Part shown: in pieces, positions 41,812-51,500 of the stretch
How the letters are laid out: each line of letters opens with the position of its first letter
Numbering within the stretch: position 1 is the first letter of the stretch
Assembly (NCBI GenBank): GCA_038087035.1
Contig: CP051187.1
Coordinates: 3,229,001 to 3,293,000 of the forward strand
Length of the DNA: 64,000 nucleotides
Direction: 5' to 3'
From: Gloeotrichia echinulata CP02
Lineage (GTDB): Bacteria; Cyanobacteriota; Cyanobacteriia; Cyanobacteriales; Nostocaceae
Translations under genes and position numbers: made by a program
Notes under the pieces: model-generated
The model's database searches: none
Seen by the model: only the letters and a program-made list of their open reading frames with translations
Told to the model about the DNA's origin: nothing

Positions 41812-44478
41812 ATGGTATTAAGTTCAAATCGCAATGAAGTAAACCTAAGGGATTCCAATAATGACAGCAGCAACGGCAATTCTGCTACAAGTTACCAGAT
41901 TGCAATTGTGGGTATCGGGTGTCGTTTTCCTGGTGGAGCTAACAGTCCTGAAGACTTTTGGCGGGTTGTGTGTGACCAAACAGATGCAATTACCGACGTG
42001 CCGACTGATCGCTGGGATATTCGCACTTTTTATGATCCAGATCCTACAAAACCAGGTAAAACATCAACATGTCGTGGTGGATTTATTGAAAATATATACA
42101 ATTTCGATGCTCAATTTTTTGGCATTTCTCCGCGTGAAGCTGCATTGTTAGATCCTCAACAACGTTTGCTGTTAGAAGTTTGCTGGGAAGCCTTTGAAGA
42201 TGCAGGCATTTTACCAGAATACTTAGCTGGAAGTAATACTGGTGTCTTCATGGGGGGGTTTACCCTTGACTACAAAATCTTGCAGTTTTCCGAGAGTAAC
42301 TACCATTTAATGGACTCTCATACAGCAACTGGGTCAATGATGACTTTGTTAGCTAATCGACTGTCTTATATGTTTGACTTGAGGGGACCGAGTATATCGC
42401 TGGATACTGCTTGTTCTTCCTCACTAGTTGCGGTACACCTTGCCTGTCAGAGCATCCTTAATGGTGAATGCGATCTAGCTTTGGCGGGTGGAGTCAACGT
42501 GATGATCAAACCAAATTATACTATTGCAGAGTCAAAGGCGGGAATGCTATCTCCTGATGGTCGCTCTAAAGCCTATGATTCTCTTGCCAATGGCTATGTT
42601 CGAGGTGAAGGAGCAGGGATTGTTGTATTGAAGCCCCTATCAAAAGCTCTGGAAGATAACGATCCTATTTATGCCGTAATTCGGGGAACTGCTGTGAATC
42701 AAGACGGACACAGTTCTGGAATTACGGTTCCCCGGCGTGAATCCCAGGAAGCGCTACTACGAGAAGCCTATCGTCGAGCGGGTGTGTTACCTGCTCAAGT
42801 GCAATATGTGGAAGCACATGGGACTGGAACACCTGTTGGTGATCCTTTAGAAGCAAATGCACTAGGAACTGTGCTATCTACTGAACGTCCAGATGGACAG
42901 GAATGTTATATTGCTTCAGTTAAGACCAACATTGGACACACCGAAGCAGCAGCAGGTGTCGCTGGATTAATTAAAGCATCGTTGGTTCTTAAGCATCGTA
43001 AGATTCCAGCACATTTACATTTCCAAAAAGCCAATCCCGATATTGATTTTCCATCACTAAAGTTAAAGATACCTACGAGCCTGGTTCCTTTTCCAGAAAC
43101 TGATGGATTTGCCATTGCAGGTGTGAACTCATTTGGTTTTGGTGGTACTAATGCACATGCTGTATTGCAAGAAGCACCAATTACTCAGATAAGTATTCCT
43201 GGTGAAGAAAACCTTGACCCCAATTGGGGATATCTACTGCCTCTATCTGCTCGGAGTCCTCAAGCACTCCAAGATTTAGCCAGAGCTTACCATAAGCTTC
43301 TAACAGACGGGGTTTTTACTAATAACACATCTTTGCATAACTTCTGTTATACTGCCAGCCTACGACGGACTCATCATCAGTACCGTTTGGCGGTAGTAGG
43401 TAACTCGTACACAGATATGGCAGATTTACTTGCAGCGTTCCTAAATGGTGAATCACGTGCAGAGATTGCTATTGGAAATAAAGCCATACCGAAGAATCAA
43501 CAAGTCGTTTTTGTGTTTTCTGGTATGGGTCCCCAGTGGTGGGCAATGGGTCGTCAACTCCTAATGGCAGAACCTATATTTAGGCAAACCATTGAGGAAT
43601 GTGACACGATTTTACAATACTACGCAGATTGGTCACTGTTGACAGAATTAACTCGTGACGAGGAACATTCTCGCATTGAAGAAACCCAGATTGCTCAACC
43701 AACTAACTTTGCTATTCAAGTTGCTCTGGCAGCATTATGGCGTTCTTGGGGAATTGAACCATCTGCAATTGTGGGTCACAGCGCTGGTGAACCTGCGGCT
43801 GCTTACGTTGCAGGGGCACTAAGTTTAAAAGATGCGTTAAAGGTTGTTTTTCATCGTAGCCGGTTACAACAACAAACGGCTGGTCAAGGAAAAATGGCGG
43901 CGATTGGACTTTCCTACGAAGAAGCTCAACAATTATTAGTAGGCTATGAAGATAGGTTGTCAATTGCAGCTATCAACAGTCCTACTTCTGTGACTCTTTC
44001 AGGTAATGAAGCAGATTTAGAAACAATTAGTAAGGTTTTAGAGGACAGAAAAGTATTCTTCCGTTTATTGCGTGTGAATGTGGCATATCACAGTCCCACA
44101 ATGAACCCATTGAAAGAAGAATTACTGGAAGTTCTACAAGACATTGAGCCACAAACACCAATTATTCCTCTCTGGTCTACAGTTACAGGGGAAAAAGTGG
44201 ATAGACCAGAACTAAATGAGATGTATTGGTGGCAAAATATGCGGCAGCCTGTATTTTTCGCTGCCTCTATGAATAAGTTGGCGGAGGCAGGTTATGACCT
44301 CTTCCTAGAAATTAGTCCCCACCCAGTACTAGCAGGTTCTATTTCTGAATGTTTCATCAGTCAAAATCGGCAAGCTACTGTACTTACTTCTATACGACGC
44401 AAGGAAGCAGAACGCCAAATTATGCTTACCTCCTTGGCTGCGCTATACAGCACTTTCCTGAATCATGAAGTACAGTAG
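41812..44478 (+). CDS. Type I polyketide synthase, KS-AT part (5' half of an IS-split gene)
   Basis: An 888-residue frame; residues 1-878 are PKS and the last few are translated from the inserted IS. KS (about 28-455): Cys201 in DTACSSSLVAVH, His336 in EAHGTGTPVGDP, His376 in NIGHTEAAAGVAGL. A KS-AT linker follows, then AT (about 560-860) with Ser657 in GHSAGEPAAAYV. The AT specificity box reads VAYHS rather than the HAFHS of malonyl or YASHS of methylmalonyl loaders, so the extender is uncertain. The KS keeps its active Cys and so should extend an acyl chain supplied by another, unseen enzyme. The gene continues at 45465 once the IS is removed. Confidence 0.93.
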   Translation: MVLSSNRNEVNLRDSNNDSSNGNSATSYQIAIVGIGCRFPGGANSPEDFWRVVCDQTDAITDVPTDRWDIRTFYDPDPTKPGKTSTCRGGFIENIYNFDAQFFGISPREAALLDPQQRLLLEVCWEAFEDAGILPEYLAGSNTGVFMGGFTLDYKILQFSESNYHLMDSHTATGSMMTLLANRLSYMFDLRGPSISLDTACSSSLVAVHLACQSILNGECDLALAGGVNVMIKPNYTIAESKAGMLSPDGRSKAYDSLANGYVRGEGAGIVVLKPLSKALEDNDPIYAVIRGTAVNQDGHSSGITVPRRESQEALLREAYRRAGVLPAQVQYVEAHGTGTPVGDPLEANALGTVLSTERPDGQECYIASVKTNIGHTEAAAGVAGLIKASLVLKHRKIPAHLHFQKANPDIDFPSLKLKIPTSLVPFPETDGFAIAGVNSFGFGGTNAHAVLQEAPITQISIPGEENLDPNWGYLLPLSARSPQALQDLARAYHKLLTDGVFTNNTSLHNFCYTASLRRTHHQYRLAVVGNSYTDMADLLAAFLNGESRAEIAIGNKAIPKNQQVVFVFSGMGPQWWAMGRQLLMAEPIFRQTIEECDTILQYYADWSLLTELTRDEEHSRIEETQIAQPTNFAIQVALAALWRSWGIEPSAIVGHSAGEPAAAYVAGALSLKDALKVVFHRSRLQQQTAGQGKMAAIGLSYEEAQQLLVGYEDRLSIAAINSPTSVTLSGNEADLETISKVLEDRKVFFRLLRVNVAYHSPTMNPLKEELLEVLQDIEPQTPIIPLWSTVTGEKVDRPELNEMYWWQNMRQPVFFAASMNKLAEAGYDLFLEISPHPVLAGSISECFISQNRQATVLTSIRRKEAERQIMLTSLAALYSTFLNHEVQ

Positions 44479-45023
44479 CAGCAGTTAGCAAACCAATTTC
44501 GCAGATGCATAGGATTGATTAGATTTAAAGCAATTGCAATCAATACATCTACCATTTGAGTAGTTTTTGGAGAAAATGTTTTGATAAAAGCTTTAAGCTG
44601 TGACCACCAATGTTCAATGGGATTAAAATCTGGTGAATAAGAAGATAGATTGATGACACTGGCACCAACAGATTCAATTATGGGCGTAATTTCATCGATC
44701 TTATGGGCAAATAGGTTATCCATTATGACAACTGCACCTTTCCATAATTGAGGCACTAACAACTTTTCTATAAACACGCGAAAAGCATTACTATCCATTG
44801 AACCATCTAGTGTCATCACAGCCAATACTTTATCCATACTGATTGCGCCGATAATAGTGACTTTTTTACCTCGATAAAATGGTTTTACATCATATACTCT
44901 ACTTCCTTTTTCACTACGAGCTTTTGGACGCATTAACCCAAGCAGTAAGCCTGCTTCATCCAAAAAAACCAGATTTTTCGGCTCTATATCTCTGACTTTC
45001 TCTCTGTATTCACACCTGAGCAA
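44463..45023 (-). CDS. IS630 transposase, C-terminal DDE part
   Basis: A 186-codon frame with the catalytic triad in LVFLDEAGLLLG, VVIMDNLFAHK and YSPDFNPIEHWWSQLK (third acid E, spacing typical for IS630). Its apparent TTG start, MLRCEYREK, continues the homology of the upstream frame, so it is the second half of one transposase. Confidence 0.85.
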   Translation of the reverse strand: MLRCEYREKVRDIEPKNLVFLDEAGLLLGLMRPKARSEKGSRVYDVKPFYRGKKVTIIGAISMDKVLAVMTLDGSMDSNAFRVFIEKLLVPQLWKGAVVIMDNLFAHKIDEITPIIESVGASVINLSSYSPDFNPIEHWWSQLKAFIKTFSPKTTQMVDVLIAIALNLINPMHLRNWFANCCYCTS

Positions 45024-45409
45024 TTGAACTCTATCGGTAGCTGCCTGACTGCTGCGAACCGTTTTTTTTTACGAGTTAGATTTAATTTTTGCAATTCTCT
45101 ACACATCATGCTGGAACTCACTAGTTGCCCCTCAGTTAAGAGCCAATATTCACAATATTCAGAGAGAGTTGCATCTGGATACTTTTTTACCAATGCAACA
45201 AGTTGAGCCGCAGAATCTGCTAATACCGCTTTTTTTCTTGTCCCTTGCTTACCAGGATTAACATGTCCTTTCTCTTTATACTGTCTCAACATTTTTTGTA
45301 CAAAAGCTTTACCAACACCAAAGTTTACAGCTAACTTTCTAACTGAAATATTTCCTAACTGATAAGCATTGACTATTTTTTCTCTCAGATCGACGGAATA
45401 TGGTTTCAT
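44984..45409 (-). CDS. IS630 transposase, N-terminal helix-turn-helix part
   Basis: A 141-codon frame: MKPYSVDLREKIVNAYQLGN and the HTH SVRKLAVNFGVGKAFVQKML, then a second HTH-like segment. It overlaps the DDE frame by 40 bases. The homology appears to switch frames near 45020 (IEFN to LRCEYRE), downstream of an A9 run at 45062-45070. So either an indel has broken the gene, or the two parts are joined by frameshifting; I favour an indel. Confidence 0.8.
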   Translation of the reverse strand: MKPYSVDLREKIVNAYQLGNISVRKLAVNFGVGKAFVQKMLRQYKEKGHVNPGKQGTRKKAVLADSAAQLVALVKKYPDATLSEYCEYWLLTEGQLVSSSMMCRELQKLNLTRKKKRFAAVRQLPIEFNCSGVNTERKSEI

Positions 45410-45456
45410 AATAATAATTTATCTATCTTACATATTGTACTTCACATTGCTGGAAA

Positions 45457-48429
45457 GTGCTGTATACCCAAGGTTGTAAAGTCTCTTGGCAGAGTTTTTA
45501 TCCTTATGGACAACACGTATATTTGCCATTGTATACTTGGCAACGTGAGCGTTACTGGCATGAATCGCCAGCTTCTGAACAGTTACGTTTAGGGAAACAA
45601 GTTCACCCACTTCTTGGTCAAGCTTTGGAATTACCCTATCCTTCGTGGAAACTAGATCTGAACAAACGGTATTTGGCTTACCTTGATGACCACCGTATTC
45701 AAAATGCTGTAGTATATCCTGGCGCAGCATACGTGGAAATGGGTCTTGCTGTGGCTAAGAGGTTTTTTGGTGAAGGTATTTACTCAGTTGACAACATTGA
45801 ATTCAAAAAAGCACTGTTTTTACCTGAGAAGGACTTATTAACTGTTCAGTTAACGCTAGATCCAAAAGATGCATCGTTTAGTGTTTACACACGTCAGACG
45901 CACAGTCAAAATGATTGGACACTTCATGCTCAGGCTAAACTGCATCTACGGCAATTTGTTACCAAGTGTATTAATATCCATGAGATTCGTAATCGTTGTT
46001 CAAAAGAGGTTTCCAAGCCAGATTTGTATCACAAGTTAGGCGAGGTTGGCTTTCAATATGGTCCTCAGTTTCAGAGAATAGAACAGATTTGGCTAGGTGC
46101 AACAGAGGCCTTGGGACAAATTCATATGCCTGACCTCATGGAAATTAACAGCCAAGATTACGAACTGCACCCAATAATTCTTGATTCGTGTTTTCATGTC
46201 CTAATTGCGATCGCCTCTTTAGGAGATATAAATCAACATAATTCAAGTGTATACCTGCCTATTAGTATCCAAAGTGTGCGAGTTTATAATCGTCCTCGTC
46301 CCAATATGTGGGCTCATGCCCGGGTGATTGAGCAGGGTGACAAGATGCTGACGGGAGAACTACAACTGTTTGATGAAGAAGGTAATCTCTTAGCAGAAGT
46401 TCTAGGTTTTCAAGCCCAATCCATTGAAAGTGCAGGTAAAGGACTTTCTCAAAATTTGGATAGTTGGCTTTATGAATTGGAATGGCAGCCCAAACCCAGA
46501 GTTAATGACGAAAATACCCCACAGAACTCCTCTAAAGAACAACCAGGAAGTTGGTTTATCTTTGCAGATCAAGGTGGAGTAGCACAGAGGCTCGTTACAC
46601 AATTGAGGGAGCGGGGCGAAAACTGTATCATTGTTGTTCCAGGAGAATCTTACCAAGCCTTAGAGCCAGGTCACTACTCTATCAATCCATCCCATCCAGA
46701 CGAGTTCCAAAACCTGTTACAAGATGCTATAGACAACTCCAATCTACCCTGTCGGGGTTTGATACATCTATGGAGTCTAGATACAGTTGCATCAGAAACG
46801 ATGACAGTAGATGCACTGGAATCAGAACAATTATTAGGTTGCGGTACAATACTGCACTTGATTCAAGCATTAGTTCAGAGTGGCTGGCGCAATCACCACA
46901 AATTATGGGTGGTAACACGGGGAACTCAGTCTGTAGCAGATAGTGAAATAGTCTCATTAGCTCCTGCCTCACTTTGGGGTTTATCAAGAGTTGCTAGTTA
47001 TCAAGAACATACCAATATATGGGGAGGAATTATTGATCTTGACCCAGTACACTCTGATGATGAAATTTCAATGTTATTGGAAGAAGTTTGGAATCCAGAT
47101 AATGAAGACCAAATTGCCTTCCGAAATCAACAGCGATATTGTGTCCGATTAGTAAGTACTCAGAAGCCAACTTCAGTTTTTCCTAGTCAGTTTCGTCCCG
47201 ATAGTAGTTATCTGATTACCGGAGGACTTGGAGATTTAGGCATCTTGGTTGCTCATTGGCTAGTTGAACGTGGAGCTAGACATTTAATCCTTGTCGGACG
47301 TGACAAATTCCCATCTCGCCAGATGTGGAATCAACTAGAAGCCGATAGCCGTTTTGCTGTGCGAATCTCTGTCGTACGAGAATTAGAGGCAATGGGAGCC
47401 AGTGTACATTTGGCTGCTGTTGATGTGGCAAATGAAGCTGAAGTAGCAGAATTTCTAGACACCTATCAACAGGAGAACTGGCCTCCGATTAGAGGTGTGA
47501 TTCACTCGGCAGGACTAGTCAGAGATGAACTTTTGTTGAATATGGAATTAAAGAACTTCAATAGCGTGCTTAGACCTAAAGCTTTGGGTGCTTGGGTGCT
47601 ACACCGCTTATTTGAAAATGTTTCCTTAGACTTCTTCGTCCTCTTCTCTTCTGTGGCTTCCGTAGTGGGAACAATGGGTCAAGGAAATTATGCTGCTGGT
47701 AACTCCTTCATGGATTCCCTAGTCCACTATCGTAGAAGCAAAGGATTGCCAGCCCTAAGTATTAATTGGGGTCCTTGGGGCGAAGTGGGAATGGCAAGTC
47801 GTCTAGATTTAACTGACTACTATGCCCAACGAGGCATTGGCATTATTAGACCCAATGATGGGATAGAAATTTTGTCACGGCTACTCAATTATGACTTACC
47901 GCAAGTTACGGTTGTGCCGGCGAACTGGGCTTTGGTTGCTAACCTGTACCCGACGGGGACAACCGTAAGAATAATTTCTGATTTATTGGCAGAAGCTCAA
48001 GAAAAAAGCACTATTCAAGGTGATACTACGGTCATTAGCGAAGGACACTTTATTCAACAAATTTTTGCGGCTGAAGCATCACAGCAAACATCATTGTTGG
48101 AAACTCACATCCAAGAATTAATATCTCAAGTTCTGCGAATCGATTTATCTCGTCTCAACTTAGAACAATCATTGAATGCTCTGGGATTGGATTCCATGAT
48201 GGCGATTGAGTTGAAGCAGCGCATTGAAATCAGTGTAGGAGCAAGTATCGCCGTAGTTGATTTGCTCAAGGGTTCTAATATTAGGGAGATTGTCACAATT
48301 CTTATGCCCCAAATACAAGAAAATCAAAGACTGGTCAGTCAAGAGGAAATAAGTGAAATGCTGACGGAACTACAACAGCTATCGCCCGAAGAGACTGAGA
48401 GATTACTTGCCCAAATGGAACAGCAATAA
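45457..48429 (+). CDS. Type I polyketide synthase, DH-KR-ACP part (3' half of the IS-split gene)
   Basis: A 990-codon frame; the GTG at 45457 lies in the IS terminus and is unlikely to be a real start. It begins with the post-AT linker (VYLPLYTWQRERYWHES). DH: HPLLGQALELPYPSW with the LDDHRIQNAVVYPGAAYVEM active region, and a second-half Asp in LHPIILDSCFHV. KR: SYLITGGLGDLGILVAHWLV nucleotide site and FFVLFSSVASVVGTMGQGNY with the catalytic Ser/Tyr. ACP near the C-terminus: NALGLDSMMAIELKQRIE (phosphopantetheine Ser). No ER. The intact module would be KS-AT-DH-KR-ACP, giving an alkene. The ACP ends just before the NRPS. Confidence 0.93.
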   Translation: MLYTQGCKVSWQSFYPYGQHVYLPLYTWQRERYWHESPASEQLRLGKQVHPLLGQALELPYPSWKLDLNKRYLAYLDDHRIQNAVVYPGAAYVEMGLAVAKRFFGEGIYSVDNIEFKKALFLPEKDLLTVQLTLDPKDASFSVYTRQTHSQNDWTLHAQAKLHLRQFVTKCINIHEIRNRCSKEVSKPDLYHKLGEVGFQYGPQFQRIEQIWLGATEALGQIHMPDLMEINSQDYELHPIILDSCFHVLIAIASLGDINQHNSSVYLPISIQSVRVYNRPRPNMWAHARVIEQGDKMLTGELQLFDEEGNLLAEVLGFQAQSIESAGKGLSQNLDSWLYELEWQPKPRVNDENTPQNSSKEQPGSWFIFADQGGVAQRLVTQLRERGENCIIVVPGESYQALEPGHYSINPSHPDEFQNLLQDAIDNSNLPCRGLIHLWSLDTVASETMTVDALESEQLLGCGTILHLIQALVQSGWRNHHKLWVVTRGTQSVADSEIVSLAPASLWGLSRVASYQEHTNIWGGIIDLDPVHSDDEISMLLEEVWNPDNEDQIAFRNQQRYCVRLVSTQKPTSVFPSQFRPDSSYLITGGLGDLGILVAHWLVERGARHLILVGRDKFPSRQMWNQLEADSRFAVRISVVRELEAMGASVHLAAVDVANEAEVAEFLDTYQQENWPPIRGVIHSAGLVRDELLLNMELKNFNSVLRPKALGAWVLHRLFENVSLDFFVLFSSVASVVGTMGQGNYAAGNSFMDSLVHYRRSKGLPALSINWGPWGEVGMASRLDLTDYYAQRGIGIIRPNDGIEILSRLLNYDLPQVTVVPANWALVANLYPTGTTVRIISDLLAEAQEKSTIQGDTTVISEGHFIQQIFAAEASQQTSLLETHIQELISQVLRIDLSRLNLEQSLNALGLDSMMAIELKQRIEISVGASIAVVDLLKGSNIREIVTILMPQIQENQRLVSQEEISEMLTELQQLSPEETERLLAQMEQQ

Positions 48430-48547
48430 TATCACAACATATGCAAAATCTGCTGTTGAAATAATTCATTCAATTATTACTCCAACAGCAGATAGAGCAG
48501 ACCAGGCATTAACTTTGCAACATAATTCCCTAAACAAAAAAAATATA

Positions 48548-51500
48548 ATGGATAAGATTACAGAACGTCTACTACAATTTTCTCCAGAAAACCGCGACTT
48601 CATTCTCAAATATCTGAAAAAGAAAGTCGAGGATAAAACCAACCAACCTATATCTCTAGTGAGTAGGGAATCAAATATTTTTCCGATATCATTTTCTCAA
48701 GAACGGCAATGGTTTATTGAACAGTTTAATCCTAATAGCCCCTTATATAATCTTCCAAATATTGTGAGGATGAAAGGGCATTTGAATATTGATGCCTTAG
48801 AAAAAAGTTTCACGGAGATTGTTAATCGCCATGAAGTTCTTCGAGCAACTTTTACTTTGGTGGACGGACAACCTGTTCAGATGTTTTCTCCACCACAATC
48901 GTTAACCTTGCCGATTTTGGATCTCAGCCACCTGAATGAAGAAGACCGCGAGTATCAGTTTAAGCAACTAGCCAGTGAAGATTCCCGTCGCTCTTTTAAT
49001 TTATCTACAGGACCATTATATCGAGCTTCTCTATTGCGGTTAGGTAATGAAGATTATATTTTACTTTTAAACTTCCATCACATTGTCTTCGATGCTTGGT
49101 CTGCAGGTGTACTAGTTCGTGAGTTTACCGCACTTTACAACGCTTTCAATAATGGACAGCCATCCCCGCTGCCAAAACTGCCAATTCAGTATACAGATTT
49201 TGCTCAGTGGCAGCAGCAACAACTCCAAGGCAGTTTGATGGAGAAACAGATCTCTTACTGGAAAAAAAAGCTGGCAGGTGATCTTCCTATTTTGGAACTG
49301 CCCGCTGATCGGTCTCGTCCATCTGTGCAAACATTTCACGGTGCCATCTATTCCCTGACTTTACCAAAGTCTTTATCTGAATTAATTGTAGAGATTAGTC
49401 GTGAGCAAGAAGTAACGTTATTTATGACGTTTCTAGCTGCTTTTAAAGTTTTACTTCATCGTTATACAGGACAAGAAGATATTATTGTCGGCTCTCCTAC
49501 CTCTGGACGCAATAATCCTCAAACTCATGATTTAATTGGTTTCTTCGTCAATACATTGGCACTAAGAACAAATTTTTCTAAACAACAAACGTTTAGTGAG
49601 TTATTAGCACAAGTGCGTGAGGTTGCTTTAAGTGCTTTCTCTCATCAAGATTTACCTATCGGCAAGGTTGTTGAAGCCTTACAACCAGAACGTTCTAGCA
49701 GTCATTCTCCGCTATTCCAGGTAATGTTTACCTACCAGAATACCCCTATGCCAGATCTGGATTTTTCGGGAATGACTGTTACTTTAGAACAGAATGCTGG
49801 TGATACCGCTAAATTTGATTTGTCGCTGGATGTATTTGAAAATGTAGAGGGTTTTGTTTGCGTATTTGAGTACAATACCGATCTTTATAATGTAGACCGC
49901 ATTACTCGATTGGCCGGACACTTTCAAAAACTTCTTGAAGGCGTTGTTGCCAATCCTGAACAAAAGGTTTCTGAATTGCCTCTGCTGACCAATGCAGAAT
50001 ATAAACAGATTTTTACAAACTGGAATTTCACAGAAATTACATATCCCCAAGAATGCATTCATCAGTTGTTTGAGAGTCAGGTAGAACAGACACCAAATAA
50101 TGAAGCGATCACTTATCAAGGGCAATATTTAACTTACCAAGAGTTAAATCAAAGATCAAACCAACTAGCCCATTACTTACGGAAGTTAAAGATTGGCCCC
50201 GATGTACTGGTAGGTATTTGCTTAGAGAGATCTGTTGATCTGGTCGTTGCAACATTGGGTGTCCTCAAAGCAGGTGGAGCTTATGTTCCATTAGATGTTA
50301 ACTACCCCCAAGATAGACTCGCTTATATGATACAGGATACACAGATTCCTGTTCTGCTGACCTATAAGTATCTGTCAGATAAGCTACCTCAAAATAACAT
50401 CAATACTATCTATTTAGATACAGAGTGGTCAGTGATCGCTCAAGAGAACGCGGAAAATCTCCATATTGAAGGGACGACATCAGCGAATCTAGCTTATGTC
50501 ATCTATACATCAGGTTCTACGGGCAATCCTAAGGGAACAATGGTTCAGCATGGAAGTTTAGTCAATGCTTACCGAGGCTGGGAAGAAACATATGCTCTGC
50601 GCTCTGCTACAACCTGCCATCTCCAGATGGCCAGCTTCTCGTTTGATGTATTTACAGGAGATTGGACTAGAGCATTATGTTCTGGGGCAAAACTCTTACT
50701 TTGTCCATCTGATCTGTTATTAAACCCTGAAGGGCTATATAACCTGATTGTTCAGGAAAAAGTTGACTGCGCTGAGTTTGTGCCTGCTGTATTCAGGAAT
50801 TTGATTAAGTACTTGGAAAAAACTCAGCAATCGCTAGACTTCATGAAAGTTTTAGCTATTGGTTCTGATAGTTGGTATGTCAGGGAATACAAACACTTTC
50901 TGCAATTTTGTGGTTCCCAAACTCGTTTGATTAACTCCTACGGACTTACTGAAGCTACAATTGACAGTTCCTATTTTGAAGATTCTGTTGATGATTTATC
51001 CCTGGAAGAAATGGTTCCAATTGGTCGTCCATTTCCCAATACAAATATTTATCTACTGGATCGGAATCAGCAGCCTGTACCAATTGGTGTTCCTGGTGAG
51101 ATATACATTGGTGGAGCAGGTATTGCCAGAGGTTACTTAAACCAACCAAAATTGACAACAGCTAGATTTATCACTAATTTCTTCAACCAGAAGTCGAGTT
51201 TATGCCTCTATAGAACTGGTGATTTGGCACGCTATCGCACAGATGGCAATATCGAGATGATGGGGCGCATAGACAACCAGGTCAAAATTCGTGGTTTCCG
51301 TATTGAATTAGGCGAAATAGAAACAGTACTGTGTGAACAGGAAGGAATACATCAGAGTGTAGTAATTGTTCAGCAAGATTTGTCTGGTGATAAGCGCTTA
51401 GTTGCCTACGTAGTTCCTACAGCAAACACCACGGTTTCTGGTCTAGATTTGAGAAATTTCCTTAAAGGTAAATTACCGGACTATATGATTCCGGCTGCCT

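Larger units (their letters stand above)
44448..45462. mobile_element. IS630-family insertion sequence inside the PKS gene
   Basis: 1015 bp with inverted ends CAGCACTTTCC...GAAGTAC (left) and GTACTTCACA...GGAAAGTGCTG (right), flanked by TA on both sides, the IS630/Tc1-mariner target signature. It carries a transposase on the minus strand, split in two frames. Removing the element and one TA joins 44447 to 45465 and restores the reading frame (LAALY|TQGCKVSW). Confidence 0.95.

Noticed and set aside
45062..45070. A9 run as the programmed frameshift site of the IS630 transposase
   Set aside because: Homology stays in the first frame for about 14 residues past the run and changes near 45020, so an indel is the simpler explanation; not excluded.
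45457..45465. GTG start of the second PKS half as a genuine gene start
   Set aside because: It lies in the IS terminal repeat with no ribosome site, and the frame simply continues the interrupted PKS.
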